DNA of 64,000 nucleotides from Salinibius halmophilus (GCF_003577475.1 NZ_QPEP01000012.1:1-64000), one strand, 5' to 3'. Positions 52,030 through 61,541 are shown, counted from the first letter of the stretch. Numbers and translations are program-made. The notes: generated by a model not told the origin, from the sequence alone.

Positions 52030-53208
52030 ATGGCTGTATATATTCAAGGTATCGGCATTAATAATGCTTTGGGCAATAACCGAGAAGCGGTCTTTGCTCA
52101 GTTTAATCGCAATCAGGGTCTTGGGCATAAGCGCATTGAGCCTTTGATTTCTCAGCGCGCAGCCACAGTGTGCGAAGTGGTGGGTGAACTAGCGGATGTG
52201 CCTGAGCACCTATCGCGCTATCGCTGCCGCAACAACCAAATGTTGTATACCGCCTACCTAGAAATCAAAGACCTTGTTGACGCAGCAATCGCTAAGTACG
52301 GTGCCGAGCGTGTCGCCATTGTATTAGGCACTACGACATCCGGTACGGGCGACGGCGAAGAAATGCGAGAGCAGATTAACAGTACAACTGGTCTGCCTCC
52401 CGAATATGACTTTGTCAAAGAAGAAACCAATGGTGGTGCTGAGTTTCTGCAACAAGTCACCGGCGTGAAAGGCATTTGTTATACCGTTTCTACCGCCTGC
52501 ACGTCTTCTGGTAAGGCGATGATTGCTGCTAAGCGCTATCTCGACCACGAGATGTACGATGCAGTGATTGTTGGTGGTGCAGATTCGCTGTGTAAGATGA
52601 CCATTAATGGTTTTGACGCGCTAGAGTCGGTTGACCCAAATATTTCGGTGCCGTTTAGTAAGAACCGCGTTGGCATCAACCTAGGCGAAGGTGCAAGCCT
52701 GATGTTGCTAAGCCGCGAGCCTGCTGACATTCAGTTAATGGGTGTGGGCGAATCATCTGATGCGTACCATATTTCATCGCCAGACCCAGAAGCTGTTGGT
52801 GCGAAAATCGCCATGCAACAAGCATTGGATATGGCAGGCCTAAAAGGGTCTGATATCGCCTATATCAACTTGCACGGTACGGGTACGCCAAAGAACGACA
52901 TTATGGAAGCAAAAGCGGTGTATGAGGTTCTTGGGCCGGAGACTCCGGCAAGCTCAACTAAGGGGCTCATTGGTCACACTCTGGGTGCTGCATCGGCACA
53001 GGAACTCGGCTTGTGTGTATTGATGTTGCAAGCGGATATTAGCAAGCAATTGATCCCACCACATTTGTATGATGGTGAGAAAGACCCAGAGTTGCATGAT
53101 ATCAACCTAGTGGCAGAACCAACGCCGATTCGCTCGCCGTATATGATGAGCAACTCGTTTGCTTTTGGTGGTTCAAATGCGTCAATCGTTATTGGTAAGG
53201 TGAGCTAA
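52030..53208 (+). CDS. Beta-ketoacyl-ACP synthase
   Basis: 392 residues with the full thiolase-fold triad: C157 (STACTSSGKA), H282 (NLHGTGTPKND) and H316 (KGLIGHTLGAA), plus K311. It condenses the acyl-ACP with malonyl-ACP. In aryl polyene loci the equivalent enzyme (ApeO type) acts with a chain-length factor. It is the only complete ketosynthase here, so it must catalyse every round. Malonyl-ACP must come from the cell's own FabD. Confidence 0.9.
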   Translation: MAVYIQGIGINNALGNNREAVFAQFNRNQGLGHKRIEPLISQRAATVCEVVGELADVPEHLSRYRCRNNQMLYTAYLEIKDLVDAAIAKYGAERVAIVLGTTTSGTGDGEEMREQINSTTGLPPEYDFVKEETNGGAEFLQQVTGVKGICYTVSTACTSSGKAMIAAKRYLDHEMYDAVIVGGADSLCKMTINGFDALESVDPNISVPFSKNRVGINLGEGASLMLLSREPADIQLMGVGESSDAYHISSPDPEAVGAKIAMQQALDMAGLKGSDIAYINLHGTGTPKNDIMEAKAVYEVLGPETPASSTKGLIGHTLGAASAQELGLCVLMLQADISKQLIPPHLYDGEKDPELHDINLVAEPTPIRSPYMMSNSFAFGGSNASIVIGKVS

Positions 53209-53211
53209 ACC

Positions 53212-53631
53212 ATGCAGCAAAACTGGGATATGGATGACCTACTGCCCCATCGTGCGCCGATGCAACTGGTGCATGATATCGCTGTGCTAGACGACCAAAT
53301 CACTGTGATCGCCAAGATCGAGCCCGACCATATTTTTGCCGATGATAGTGGTGTACCAGCTTGGGTGGCCAGCGAAATTATGGCGCAAGCTATTGCTGCA
53401 CAGACTAGTTATCTCGACAAGCAGACAGGTGCGGGTGGTGTTAAGGGGGGCATGCTGTTGGCGGTTAAGCGATTTAAAGCAAATCATAGTTATATGAAGT
53501 TTGGCGAAACGCTGAATGTCACCAGTGAGGCACTCTCGGATGAGGGTGCAATGAAATTATTTAAGTGCCAGGTAGAGGGCCCATCATTTACTGCCTCGGC
53601 CATGTTAAGCGTAATTCAAACGGCAGAATAA
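53212..53631 (+). CDS. Hotdog-fold dehydratase
   Basis: 139 residues. The start LLPHRAPMQLVHDI and the central helix SEIMAQAIAAQ are typical of FabA/FabZ-like hotdog proteins found beside FabG in aryl polyene loci (ApeP type). With the protein at 50052 it would remove water from each beta-hydroxyacyl-ACP. Its ATG is three bases after the ketosynthase stop, with AAGGTGAG upstream. Confidence 0.82.
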   Translation: MQQNWDMDDLLPHRAPMQLVHDIAVLDDQITVIAKIEPDHIFADDSGVPAWVASEIMAQAIAAQTSYLDKQTGAGGVKGGMLLAVKRFKANHSYMKFGETLNVTSEALSDEGAMKLFKCQVEGPSFTASAMLSVIQTAE

Positions 53632-53632
53632 G

Positions 53633-54349
53633 ATGAAAAAACGTGTATTAGTGACTGGCGCCAGCAAGGGGATTGGTGCTGCGATTGCAACAGATTTAGC
53701 GCGCGATGGTTACGCAGTGACGGCGCATTATCATAGCGACCAAGCTGGCGCACAGGCAGCGCTGGACGCCGCTGGCGTCGACGGCCAAATTCTTCAGTTC
53801 GATGTTTCTGATCGGGCGCAATGTGCTGAAGTGATTGCCCGCGACATTGAAGAAAATGGCCCATTCTATGGTGTGGTAGCCAATGCCGGTATCCGCGAAG
53901 ATGGTCTATTTGCCGGTATGGAAGCCACCGATTGGGATAAAGTGCTGCGCACTAACTTAGACAGCTTTTATAACGTAGTTTACCCGGTACTGATGCCAAT
54001 GATTCGCTCACGCAAGGGTGGCCGCATCGTAACCATCTCTTCATTGGCAGGTATTGAAGGCAATGCAGGGCAGGTGAACTATAGCGCTGCCAAAGCTGGT
54101 TTAATTGGTGCAACCAAGGCACTGGCGCAAGAAGTTGCGAAGCGCAAAATTACCGCTAACGTTGTTGCGCCTGGCCTTATTGAAACAGCAATGACTGCCG
54201 CTGGCGATATTCCACAGCAGTTGCTAAACGAAATCCCTATGGCACGCATGGGGCAGCCAGAGGAAGTGGCTGGTGTGGTAAACTTCTTAATGTCTGATAA
54301 ATCGTCTTATGTAACTCGCGAGGTCATTCGCGTAGATGGTGGCGTTTAA
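53633..54349 (+). CDS. 3-ketoacyl-ACP reductase (FabG-like SDR)
   Basis: 238 residues. The cofactor loop is TGASKGIG (8-15), with NAG at 84-86, Ser in TISSLAG (136-137), and Y150/K154 in YSAAK. It reduces beta-ketoacyl-ACP with NADPH. It follows the hotdog gene by one base. No enoyl reductase is present in the operon, so double bonds would remain. Confidence 0.9.
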   Translation: MKKRVLVTGASKGIGAAIATDLARDGYAVTAHYHSDQAGAQAALDAAGVDGQILQFDVSDRAQCAEVIARDIEENGPFYGVVANAGIREDGLFAGMEATDWDKVLRTNLDSFYNVVYPVLMPMIRSRKGGRIVTISSLAGIEGNAGQVNYSAAKAGLIGATKALAQEVAKRKITANVVAPGLIETAMTAAGDIPQQLLNEIPMARMGQPEEVAGVVNFLMSDKSSYVTREVIRVDGGV

Positions 54350-54953
54350 CCACGCATATATACACATTGCACGCGCGCAGCAAATTACCGCTGCGCAGCA
54401 GCAATGGCTGCTTAGCGTTTGGCCTGACTATGATGCAAAACGCTATTGTTCGTTGTCTCGTGAATCGGTTAAGCAGCAGTTCTTAATAAGTCGCTATTGG
54501 ATGTATCACTGGCTGATTCAGCATTGGCAGCTTGAAGATGTTCGCATGACTCGCAACGACCACGGTAAGCCTTTTCTATTAGCCAGCCCGCTATTCATCT
54601 CACTTAGCCACACAAAAGAGTGGGTAGTATTAGCAGTGTCTAATCATGAGATTGGTATTGATATTGAGCGTATTGATCGAATGAAAACAAAGCATTTGCG
54701 CTGGTTTTCGCAAGCAGAGCAGCAAGCGTTTCGGCAAGGCTTGGTATCACTTAGTGAACTATGGACGCTGAAAGAAGCGATAGTGAAACAAAAGGGTAGT
54801 ACACTCGCTAGAGAACTTGCTCGATGTGATATTAATTGGCATAGCTGGCGCGACAGTCATGATCTGTACAGTCAGACTTGGCATAATGATTGGCAGCTGT
54901 CGGCTTGCGCGCCAGAAGTAAACCAGTGGCATGTGCAAGCAGAACTTGGTTAA
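54336..54953 (+). CDS. 4'-phosphopantetheinyl transferase (Sfp/EntD type)
   Basis: 205 residues. Core motifs are IGIDIERID (Mg2+ aspartate) and ELWTLKEAIVKQKG. It transfers phosphopantetheine from CoA to the ACP. It overlaps the ketoreductase gene by 14 bases, so it is the last gene of the same operon. A dedicated transferase means the operon brings its own ACP activation. Confidence 0.9.
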   Translation: MVAFNHAYIHIARAQQITAAQQQWLLSVWPDYDAKRYCSLSRESVKQQFLISRYWMYHWLIQHWQLEDVRMTRNDHGKPFLLASPLFISLSHTKEWVVLAVSNHEIGIDIERIDRMKTKHLRWFSQAEQQAFRQGLVSLSELWTLKEAIVKQKGSTLARELARCDINWHSWRDSHDLYSQTWHNDWQLSACAPEVNQWHVQAELG

Positions 54954-55041
54954 GCCATTACAAAGCATGAACCTGAAGCCTAACCATTAATGCGCGCTCT
55001 TGCAGTATGCTAACAGGGTATCTGATGATAAGGAGCGCTCA

Positions 55042-55383
55042 ATGACCCTGCTTCCATGGCGTTTGCATAAAGGAAAAGACATGTCTCCATTGTCTATCTC
55101 AGAACTAATTGATGAATACCATCAAAGTTTGGTGGCATCCCCTTTCGATGAGGAGCGTTGGCGCTCTGTCGCGCAAGCGTTGCGCAAATTTGTTGTGCAA
55201 CAAAGCCAAGATTCAACCGTTTATTTAGCTTGGCTTGGACGTCATTCACTGAGTTTGTTTGAACCACGAACTCAAGCAGCCGATACCCAGGAGTTGATGA
55301 AGTTGCTGCAAGCTTTGCAGGAGCTAGATTGGTTGGCTCAGGCGGAGCAACGCAAAACAGGTGATCGCAGGCGTTCAGGTTAG
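55042..55383 (+). CDS. Small helical protein of unknown function
   Basis: 113 residues, soluble and mainly helical, with C-terminal TQELMKLLQALQELDWLAQA and a basic tail (KTGDRRRSG). I recognise no family. The ATG at 55042 follows AAGGAG by seven bases, so translation is well supported. It follows the polyketide operon by about 90 bases with its own promoter-like TATGCT. Its end overlaps the convergent GGDEF/EAL gene by nine bases. Confidence 0.6.
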   Translation: MTLLPWRLHKGKDMSPLSISELIDEYHQSLVASPFDEERWRSVAQALRKFVVQQSQDSTVYLAWLGRHSLSLFEPRTQAADTQELMKLLQALQELDWLAQAEQRKTGDRRRSG

Positions 55384-56850
55384 TAGTTGTTGTAGTGCAT
55401 CAATAGGCATTGGCTTGGCAAGTAAATAGCCTTGTACCTCGCTACAGCCTAGTGATGCCAATAGCGCGAACTCCTCTTCATGCTCTACCCCTTCCGCCAC
55501 TACAACAAGCTTGTAGCCCTTAGCTATATTAATAACCGACTCAACTATGGTACGCGCGCCATGTTCGTTGAGCATGCTACTAATAAATGAGCGATCTATT
55601 TTCAGCTCATGCAAAGGCAGTTCCTTGATCATCGACAGTGACGAGTAACCGGTTCCAAAGTCGTCCAGTGAAAAGCGCAGCCCCAAGCGCCCCAAGCGCA
55701 CCATTTGACTGCGAGCAAACTCAAGATTCTCTAGCGCGGCAGTTTCGGTTACCTCCAGCTGTAAATACTGACTATAGTCGGGCAAAGAGCTCACTACGTG
55801 TTCAAGCTTGTCGATCAAGGCGGCATTGTTTATTTCTGCTGCTGATGTGTTCACCGATACGCGGCTTAGCTGGCGACCAAGAAAGGGGGTTAACTCGCTA
55901 TAGCTTTGGCGGATAACAAAGCTGGTAAGTTTATCAATGAGTCCGTAGTGCTCGGCCAACGGCACAAATAATGCAGGCGATATTGGCCCTTCCTCGGGGT
56001 GGTGCCAGCGTACAAGCACTTCAACGCCAGTCACTTGTTTGTGCATATTAAATTGAGGCTGATAAGCGAGTGTGAGCTGTTCATTTTCTAGCGCAAAACG
56101 CAGATCGCGAGATAGTTTAATCGCCTGCATTTGCTGGGCAGACAAATCCGGATTGAAGAAGTTTATCTGAGTGCGATTCCTCTGTTTGCCTAGGCGTAAT
56201 GCTTCGGATGCCGACCACATTAACCCTTTTGCATGTTTGGCATCTTGCGGTGCTAGCGCGACACCATAGGTTGCTTTCAACTCGCAGCCAGATTCTATTG
56301 ATAGCTGCTGTAGTATCGACATAATGCGCTCGTAAACTTGCTCAACCTTTTGTTCGCCGTGATCAGCAACAGACGCGACAGCAAACTGATCCACTGCAAG
56401 CCTAGCGAGTAATGCCTCTATGGCAAAACGGCTGCGCAAGTGCTTGGCGAGGCGTTGAATGATGATATCTGCTTTATCATGGCCAACCGTTTTATTAATT
56501 TCGCTAAAGTGGTCGATGTCGAAATACACTAACACGTATGATTGATCAGGCGAGAGGTGCTGAAGTTGCTGCGACAGCAGTAGCTTAAATCTGTCATGCC
56601 TAAGCAGTTTAGTTAATGGATCTGACTCAAAGGCTTGCTGGTATGTTGTTAACGCGCGGACGGATAGAAAGTAGAGCAACAACGCGGTTAGGCCGATAAA
56701 TCCCCAGCCTTTTATCAGTTGGGCGGAAGCCAATAAGTCTGGATCATTGATCAGGCTATTAAGCACTCGATCAGACAGGGTAATCCAGAGCAAACCGAAT
56801 ACCGTGTAGATAAGCGTAATTCTAAGTGCCAGTTGCGCTGTGCGCTGCAT
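55375..56850 (-). CDS. Membrane GGDEF-EAL protein, probable c-di-GMP phosphodiesterase
   Basis: 491 residues. Two N-terminal membrane helices (about 10-25 and 47-65). The GGDEF domain is degenerate (RLAVDQF at the active site). The EAL domain looks able to hydrolyse c-di-GMP: EVLVRWHHPEEG, SVNTSAAEI, LEVTETAAL, SLDDFGTGYSSL, IDRSF, EGVE and QGYLLAKPM are all kept, with EVL for EAL. The inactive GGDEF may serve as a GTP-sensing module. It opposes the DGC at 36594 in function, but no operon link exists. Confidence 0.85.
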   Translation of the reverse strand: MQRTAQLALRITLIYTVFGLLWITLSDRVLNSLINDPDLLASAQLIKGWGFIGLTALLLYFLSVRALTTYQQAFESDPLTKLLRHDRFKLLLSQQLQHLSPDQSYVLVYFDIDHFSEINKTVGHDKADIIIQRLAKHLRSRFAIEALLARLAVDQFAVASVADHGEQKVEQVYERIMSILQQLSIESGCELKATYGVALAPQDAKHAKGLMWSASEALRLGKQRNRTQINFFNPDLSAQQMQAIKLSRDLRFALENEQLTLAYQPQFNMHKQVTGVEVLVRWHHPEEGPISPALFVPLAEHYGLIDKLTSFVIRQSYSELTPFLGRQLSRVSVNTSAAEINNAALIDKLEHVVSSLPDYSQYLQLEVTETAALENLEFARSQMVRLGRLGLRFSLDDFGTGYSSLSMIKELPLHELKIDRSFISSMLNEHGARTIVESVINIAKGYKLVVVAEGVEHEEEFALLASLGCSEVQGYLLAKPMPIDALQQLLT

Positions 56851-56920
56851 GCCTTGACCTCTTCAGGAATTGCCTGAAAAGTCTAGCAGTGATTTTGTTT
56901 CACTACGTAAAAAGTGCAAT

Positions 56921-56945
56921 AAAAAAGGGAGCGCAAGCTCCCTTT
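56921..56945 (-). terminator. Intrinsic terminator of glyQS
   Basis: On the minus strand AAAGGGAGC and GCTCCCTTT form a nine-base stem with a four-base loop, followed by T residues. It lies 25 bases past the glyS stop. Confidence 0.85.
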
Positions 56946-56969
56946 AACTGTTTACACTTTAAGTGCGGT

Positions 56970-59036
56970 TTAACCTAGCACAGCCAAGTCGGCAGTTTGC
57001 AAGAACAAGTCGCGTAGGTTGCCAAGCAAAGCTAGGCGGTTGGCGCGTACTGCTTCGTCGTCGGCCATTACCATGACGTTGTCGAAGAAAGCATCTACAG
57101 GCTCACGCAGGTCAGCTAGGCTCGCTAGCGAGCCTTGGTAGTCGCCTGCCGCAACCAGAGGTGCAACCTTGGCTTGTTGTGCCTGTACCGCAGTCCACAA
57201 GGTACGCTCTTCGTCTTGCACAAACTTAGCCTCGGCAACAGCACCCGTTTCGCTAATGCCTTGTTTAGCCAAAATGTTGCTAACACGCTTGTTCGCTGCT
57301 GCCAATGCTGCAGCGGCGTCTAACTTAGCAAACTCAGCGACCGCTTTAACGCGACGGTCGATGTCTAGTGGCTTGCTTACGCCACGAGCACGTACGGCTT
57401 GGAAGATCTCAGGCTTGATGTCTTGCTCGCCATAAACCGCGCTTAGACGATCTAGCATGTAGCTCAATACTTGCTCAACTACGTCATCAACTTTAAGTGC
57501 TGGGTGCTGCTCGGCAGCAACGGTTAGCAGTTGGCGCAAATCTAAATCTAGGCCACCTTCTTGGATGATGCGCAATACACCAACCGACGAACGGCGCAGT
57601 GCGAATGGATCTTTAGTACCGCTTGGTGGCTGACCAATACCAAAAATACCAACCAAGGTGTCGATACGATCGGCTAGGGCAATGGCCTGACCAGTTTTGG
57701 TTTGTGGCAGTACGTCACCAGCAAACTTAGGTAGGTACTGCTCTTCAATCGCTGTTGCAACTTCTGCCGCTTCGCCATCGTTCTCAGCGTAATAGCGACC
57801 AGCTAGACCTTGCAGATCAGTGAACTCAAATACCATGTTCGTCACAAGGTCGCACTTAGCTAGGTGTGCAGCACGCGCCACCATGGTTTCATCACCGCCA
57901 ATTTGGCCCGCGATATTGCTTGCCAGTGCTGAGATGCGACGAGCTTTGTCAGCAACCGAACCCAAGTCTTTTTGGAACGTCACGGTTTCTAGTTTTTCGA
58001 AACGGCTTTCTAGTTTTTGCTTGCGGTCGGTGTCCCAGAAGAATTTAGCATCGGCCAGACGAGGGCGAATTACCTTCTCGTTGCCCGATACAACTTGTGC
58101 CGGATCTTTTGACTCAATGTTGGCAACCGTGATGAAGTTCGGTAGTAGTTTGCCGTTGCCATCAACAACGTGGAAGTACTTCTGGTGCTCTTTCATTGAG
58201 CTAACTAAGGCTTCGGCTGGTACGTCCAAGAACTCTTCACCGAAGTTACCGATCAATGGCATTGGCCATTCATTTAGAGCTGTCACTTCGTCTAGTAGGT
58301 CAGGGTCGATGACCGCTGTGCCGTTTACTTCGCCAGCGATTTTTTCAACACCTTGGCGAATCAGTTCACGACGCTCGGCGAAGTCAGCCAATACATAACC
58401 TTCGGTTTTCAAACGCTCGGCGTATTCAGCTGGGCTGTTTAGGGTAATGTCGCCAACCCCATGGATACGGTGGCCGCGTGTTACATTGCCAGCTTTTAGG
58501 TTCAGCACTTCTGCGTCTACCACTTCGCTACCAAGTAGCATGACTAACCATTTCACTGGGCGAACAAACTCTGAGCGTGACGCACCAGAGCGCATGCGCT
58601 TAGGGATAGGTAGTTTGTTGAGCGCTTCACTTACAAACTCAGGTAACAACTCAGCTGTCGGTTTGCCTTTTTGCACGCCTTTATAAACTAACCAAGTACC
58701 CTTTGGCGTTTCCATTTCAGACAAGTCTTCAACGCTGCCACCACAACCGCGCAAGAAGCCTTGCAGAGCTTTGGTTGGATTGCCGTCGTCGTCAAAGGCG
58801 GCTTTTTTCGCTGGGCCTTTGCGCTCAAATGCTTCATCTGGCTGTGCTAGGGCAAGGTCAGAGATTTGCACTGCCAAGCGACGTGGTGAAGCAAAGGCTT
58901 TTACTGCGCCAAACTCAATGTTGGCGTCTTTAAGCTGCGAGACAATGCCAGCTTCAAAGGCTTCGCTTAGACCTAACAAGGCAGTTGGCGGCAGTTCTTC
59001 GGTACCTAGTTCAACTAAAAAATCTGCAGCCGACAT
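56970..59036 (-). CDS. glyS: Glycine-tRNA ligase beta subunit
   Basis: 688 residues, the normal length for the bacterial (alpha-beta)2 enzyme. N-terminus DFLVELGTEELPPTAL, then ASPRRLAVQI, NEWPMPLIGNFGEEFL and a C-terminal anticodon-binding part. It binds tRNA-Gly for aminoacylation. It overlaps glyQ by one base. Confidence 0.96.
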   Translation of the reverse strand: MSAADFLVELGTEELPPTALLGLSEAFEAGIVSQLKDANIEFGAVKAFASPRRLAVQISDLALAQPDEAFERKGPAKKAAFDDDGNPTKALQGFLRGCGGSVEDLSEMETPKGTWLVYKGVQKGKPTAELLPEFVSEALNKLPIPKRMRSGASRSEFVRPVKWLVMLLGSEVVDAEVLNLKAGNVTRGHRIHGVGDITLNSPAEYAERLKTEGYVLADFAERRELIRQGVEKIAGEVNGTAVIDPDLLDEVTALNEWPMPLIGNFGEEFLDVPAEALVSSMKEHQKYFHVVDGNGKLLPNFITVANIESKDPAQVVSGNEKVIRPRLADAKFFWDTDRKQKLESRFEKLETVTFQKDLGSVADKARRISALASNIAGQIGGDETMVARAAHLAKCDLVTNMVFEFTDLQGLAGRYYAENDGEAAEVATAIEEQYLPKFAGDVLPQTKTGQAIALADRIDTLVGIFGIGQPPSGTKDPFALRRSSVGVLRIIQEGGLDLDLRQLLTVAAEQHPALKVDDVVEQVLSYMLDRLSAVYGEQDIKPEIFQAVRARGVSKPLDIDRRVKAVAEFAKLDAAAALAAANKRVSNILAKQGISETGAVAEAKFVQDEERTLWTAVQAQQAKVAPLVAAGDYQGSLASLADLREPVDAFFDNVMVMADDEAVRANRLALLGNLRDLFLQTADLAVLG

Positions 59037-59971
59037 TATTTCACCTCGTCTTCTAAATACAATTTGCGCAGCGCTTCAGGCGCCTGCGGGAAGCCCAATG
59101 CTTTACGAGCTTCAAAATAAGTTTCTGCTACTTGGCGAGCCAACGTACGAACGCGCAAAATAAAACGCTGACGCTCAGTAACCGAGATCGCTTGGCGCGC
59201 ATCTAACAAGTTGAACGTGTGGCTGGCTTTTAATACTTGCTCGTAGGCAGGAAGCGGCAGCTTTTCTTCGATCAAACGTGCACAGTCTTTTTCGTACTGA
59301 TCAAACGCGCTGAACAAGAAGTCTGTGTCGGCGTGTTCAAAGTTATAAGTACTTTGTTCCACTTCGTTTTGGTGGAAAACGTCGCCGTAAGTCACCGGTG
59401 TGCCGTCTGGGCCGATGGTCCAAACAAGATCATAAACACTGTCGACTTCTTGTAGGTACATGGCGATACGCTCAAGACCATAAGTAATCTCGCCAGCAAC
59501 AGGGAAGCACTCAAGGCCACCCACTTGCTGGAAGTAGGTAAACTGGGTGACTTCCATGCCATTAAGCCAAACTTCCCAACCAAGACCCCAAGCACCCAGT
59601 GTTGGTGACTCCCAGTTATCTTCTACGAAACGAATATCGTGTACTTCTGGGTCGATCCCCATTTCTTTTAAGGAGCCAAGGTAAAGTTCCTGAATGTTGT
59701 CAGGGTTTGGCTTCATGATGACCTGGAACTGGTAGTAGTGCTGCAGGCGGTTCGGGTTTTCACCATAACGACCGTCAGTTGGGCGGCGTGATGGTTGCAC
59801 GTAAGCTGTGTTCCACGTTTCTGGGCCGATTGAGCGCAGGAACGTAGCTGGGTGGAAGGTACCCGCGCCCACTTCCATATCTAGTGGTTGCAGAATTACA
59901 CAGCCTTGTTTGGCCCAATATTCCTGAAGCGTAAGAATCAGGCCCTGAAAGGTTTTTACATCAGCAGTCAT
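59036..59971 (-). CDS. glyQ: Glycine-tRNA ligase alpha subunit
   Basis: 311 residues. [20 protein letters not shown], then [32 protein letters not shown] and [20 protein letters not shown] are the catalytic signatures. It activates glycine. The ATG at 59971 is taken as start; a GTG three codons upstream is also in frame. Its promoter must lie in or around the inverted element at 59996-60220. Confidence 0.96.
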   Translation of the reverse strand: MTADVKTFQGLILTLQEYWAKQGCVILQPLDMEVGAGTFHPATFLRSIGPETWNTAYVQPSRRPTDGRYGENPNRLQHYYQFQVIMKPNPDNIQELYLGSLKEMGIDPEVHDIRFVEDNWESPTLGAWGLGWEVWLNGMEVTQFTYFQQVGGLECFPVAGEITYGLERIAMYLQEVDSVYDLVWTIGPDGTPVTYGDVFHQNEVEQSTYNFEHADTDFLFSAFDQYEKDCARLIEEKLPLPAYEQVLKASHTFNLLDARQAISVTERQRFILRVRTLARQVAETYFEARKALGFPQAPEALRKLYLEDEVK

Positions 59972-59995
59972 AGTTTTCACTTAGTTTTTAGGGCT

Positions 59996-60220
59996 ATTTC
60001 ATCAGCAGGTCTCGATCGTGATGCAGATAAACCTCGCCGATTTTCGCTGGCCGAGTTGATTAGCTATTGCCACGACACGGTCGCACGCGACCCCGGCGCA
60101 ACCCATCCATGGGGGCTCGACACCTGCATCCCTGCAGGTGACTGTCTCGCAATAGCCAAATAACTCGACCGCTGAAATAGGGGAAGTTGACCATCAAAAG
60201 TCGAGATCTCTTGATGAAAT
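59996..60220. repeat. 225-bp inverted-repeat element, copy 3
   Basis: Outer arms (ATTTCATCAGCAGGTCTCGA, right ATCTCTTGATGAAAT) and inner arms (CCGAGTTGATTAGCTATTGCC near 60051 with GGCTATTGCGAGACA-type complement near 60145-60170) pair over most of the length. The centre has CCCATCCATGGG and CACCTGCATCCCTGCAGG, the same core as 14708-14739. It occupies the glyQ upstream region. Bases 60221-60333 show no gene. Confidence 0.65.
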
Positions 60221-60333
60221 AACCAAAATTTCAACAGAAAATTCTGAACGTGGCATTATCACGAACCTAAGCCCACATTGCTAGGGGCTAGCGCAAGGTT
60301 TGTCGTATTATTCGCAGTTCAAACGCTACCAGC

Positions 60334-61518
60334 CTAAGCTGGTAGCTGTGCTTGGTTTTTACGTTGATACGTAATTAAAAGCGCGAAGCCGGTGGCGTAA
60401 GTCGTTGCGATAACAATAAAGGTGACTGAGGTACCTGAATTGTCGGCTAGCATGCCTATCATGGGGCCGATCAGCACTGTGGCAATGCGAAATAACATGC
60501 CTTTGATTGAGTTGGCTGTTGCACGAAACTCACCAGTGACTTGTTGATTAAACCAGTCGGTGAAAAACGTCACGTGAAAACCTCGGCTGAGATTAATCAA
60601 TAAACCAAGTGCAATGCCTGCCACGCTGCTAAATAAAGCCATGCTTAGGTAGCCGGCAACGGGTAGGCAGGCCAAAACAATCAGCATGCTTGCTTTGCCG
60701 ATTCGATTGGCCAGTGGCAATGAGAGCTTGGCTCCGATGGCCACGATGCCGTTTGCCGCTGCCCACATAACACCGAATAGCGCGACGTTTACCTCTAGTT
60801 CTGTCCAGTATTTTTGGTACATCCAAGCAGCGGACCAAGAGCCCATCGACGCTAATATCCATATGGCTAGCATCCAGCGCAAAAACGGTTGTTTTAGTGT
60901 TTGCTGCATTACGCTGGCAAAGTTGTCTGTATGGCTGCTTTGGCTAATTTTGCGCACCGGTTCAACCAAAAACAGGGTGCATGCAAAGCCTGCCCAGCCA
61001 ACTACCGCTTGCGCTTGCAATACGAGCTCCCAAGAATGCAAGGCTAAAAGCCCGCCCAGCAATGCCGCAACGGTTTCGCCAATGTTTCGACAAAAGGCTA
61101 GGTTGCCGATGCGGTTTTTACCATGGTCGCCAAGCTCTTCTTCACTGTCGTAAAGTATGGCGACGTCGGAGCCTGAAATCATGCTAAAGCCAATACCAAG
61201 AAAGACTTCAAACACGACGAGTGTCCAAAAATCGGTTGCGAACATCAGTACGGTAAAGCCCACGCCAACGGCAAAATAACCAATATTCATCGCTCGTTTA
61301 CGGCCAAATAGGTCAGCGATATAGCCAGATGGCACTTCGCATAGCAGCAGGGTTGCGCCGAAAACGGATTGCAGTAGAAAAATCTGCTGCATGTCTAGGC
61401 CGTAGCTACCAAAAAGCGGCACCATGATTGGCATAAATATCAAAAACAGCTGAGTGAATGCGATGCTGTTCAATATTTTAAAGTTCAGACGAACGCTTCT
61501 ACCACTTGGGGAACTCAT
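60334..61518 (-). CDS. MFS transporter
   Basis: 394 residues with 12 predicted membrane helices. The loop 2-3 motif is SGYIADLFGRKRAMN, the standard MFS signature. The start at 61518 lies seven bases after GGGAG; an ATG two codons upstream has no room for a ribosome site. Substrate unknown; probably a drug or metabolite exporter. It is preceded by a leader ORF and a strong terminator (61542-61569), so readthrough control is likely. Its stop is within a hairpin at 60325-60346 that may end transcription. Confidence 0.82.
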   Translation of the reverse strand: MSSPSGRSVRLNFKILNSIAFTQLFLIFMPIMVPLFGSYGLDMQQIFLLQSVFGATLLLCEVPSGYIADLFGRKRAMNIGYFAVGVGFTVLMFATDFWTLVVFEVFLGIGFSMISGSDVAILYDSEEELGDHGKNRIGNLAFCRNIGETVAALLGGLLALHSWELVLQAQAVVGWAGFACTLFLVEPVRKISQSSHTDNFASVMQQTLKQPFLRWMLAIWILASMGSWSAAWMYQKYWTELEVNVALFGVMWAAANGIVAIGAKLSLPLANRIGKASMLIVLACLPVAGYLSMALFSSVAGIALGLLINLSRGFHVTFFTDWFNQQVTGEFRATANSIKGMLFRIATVLIGPMIGMLADNSGTSVTFIVIATTYATGFALLITYQRKNQAQLPA

Positions 61519-61541
61519 TTCCATCTCCCTAAAACTAAAAA

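Noticed and set aside
47698-55383. Photoactive yellow protein chromophore locus (lyase plus ligase)
   Set aside because: No protein resembling PYP is encoded; the 113-residue protein at 55042 lacks its sequence pattern, and the ligase is paired with an ACP and ketosynthase.
60325-60346. Strong terminator at the end of the MFS gene
   Set aside because: The GCTACCAGC/GCTGGTAGC stem is good but overlaps the stop codon and is followed by only three T on the minus strand, so it is not listed as a firm terminator.
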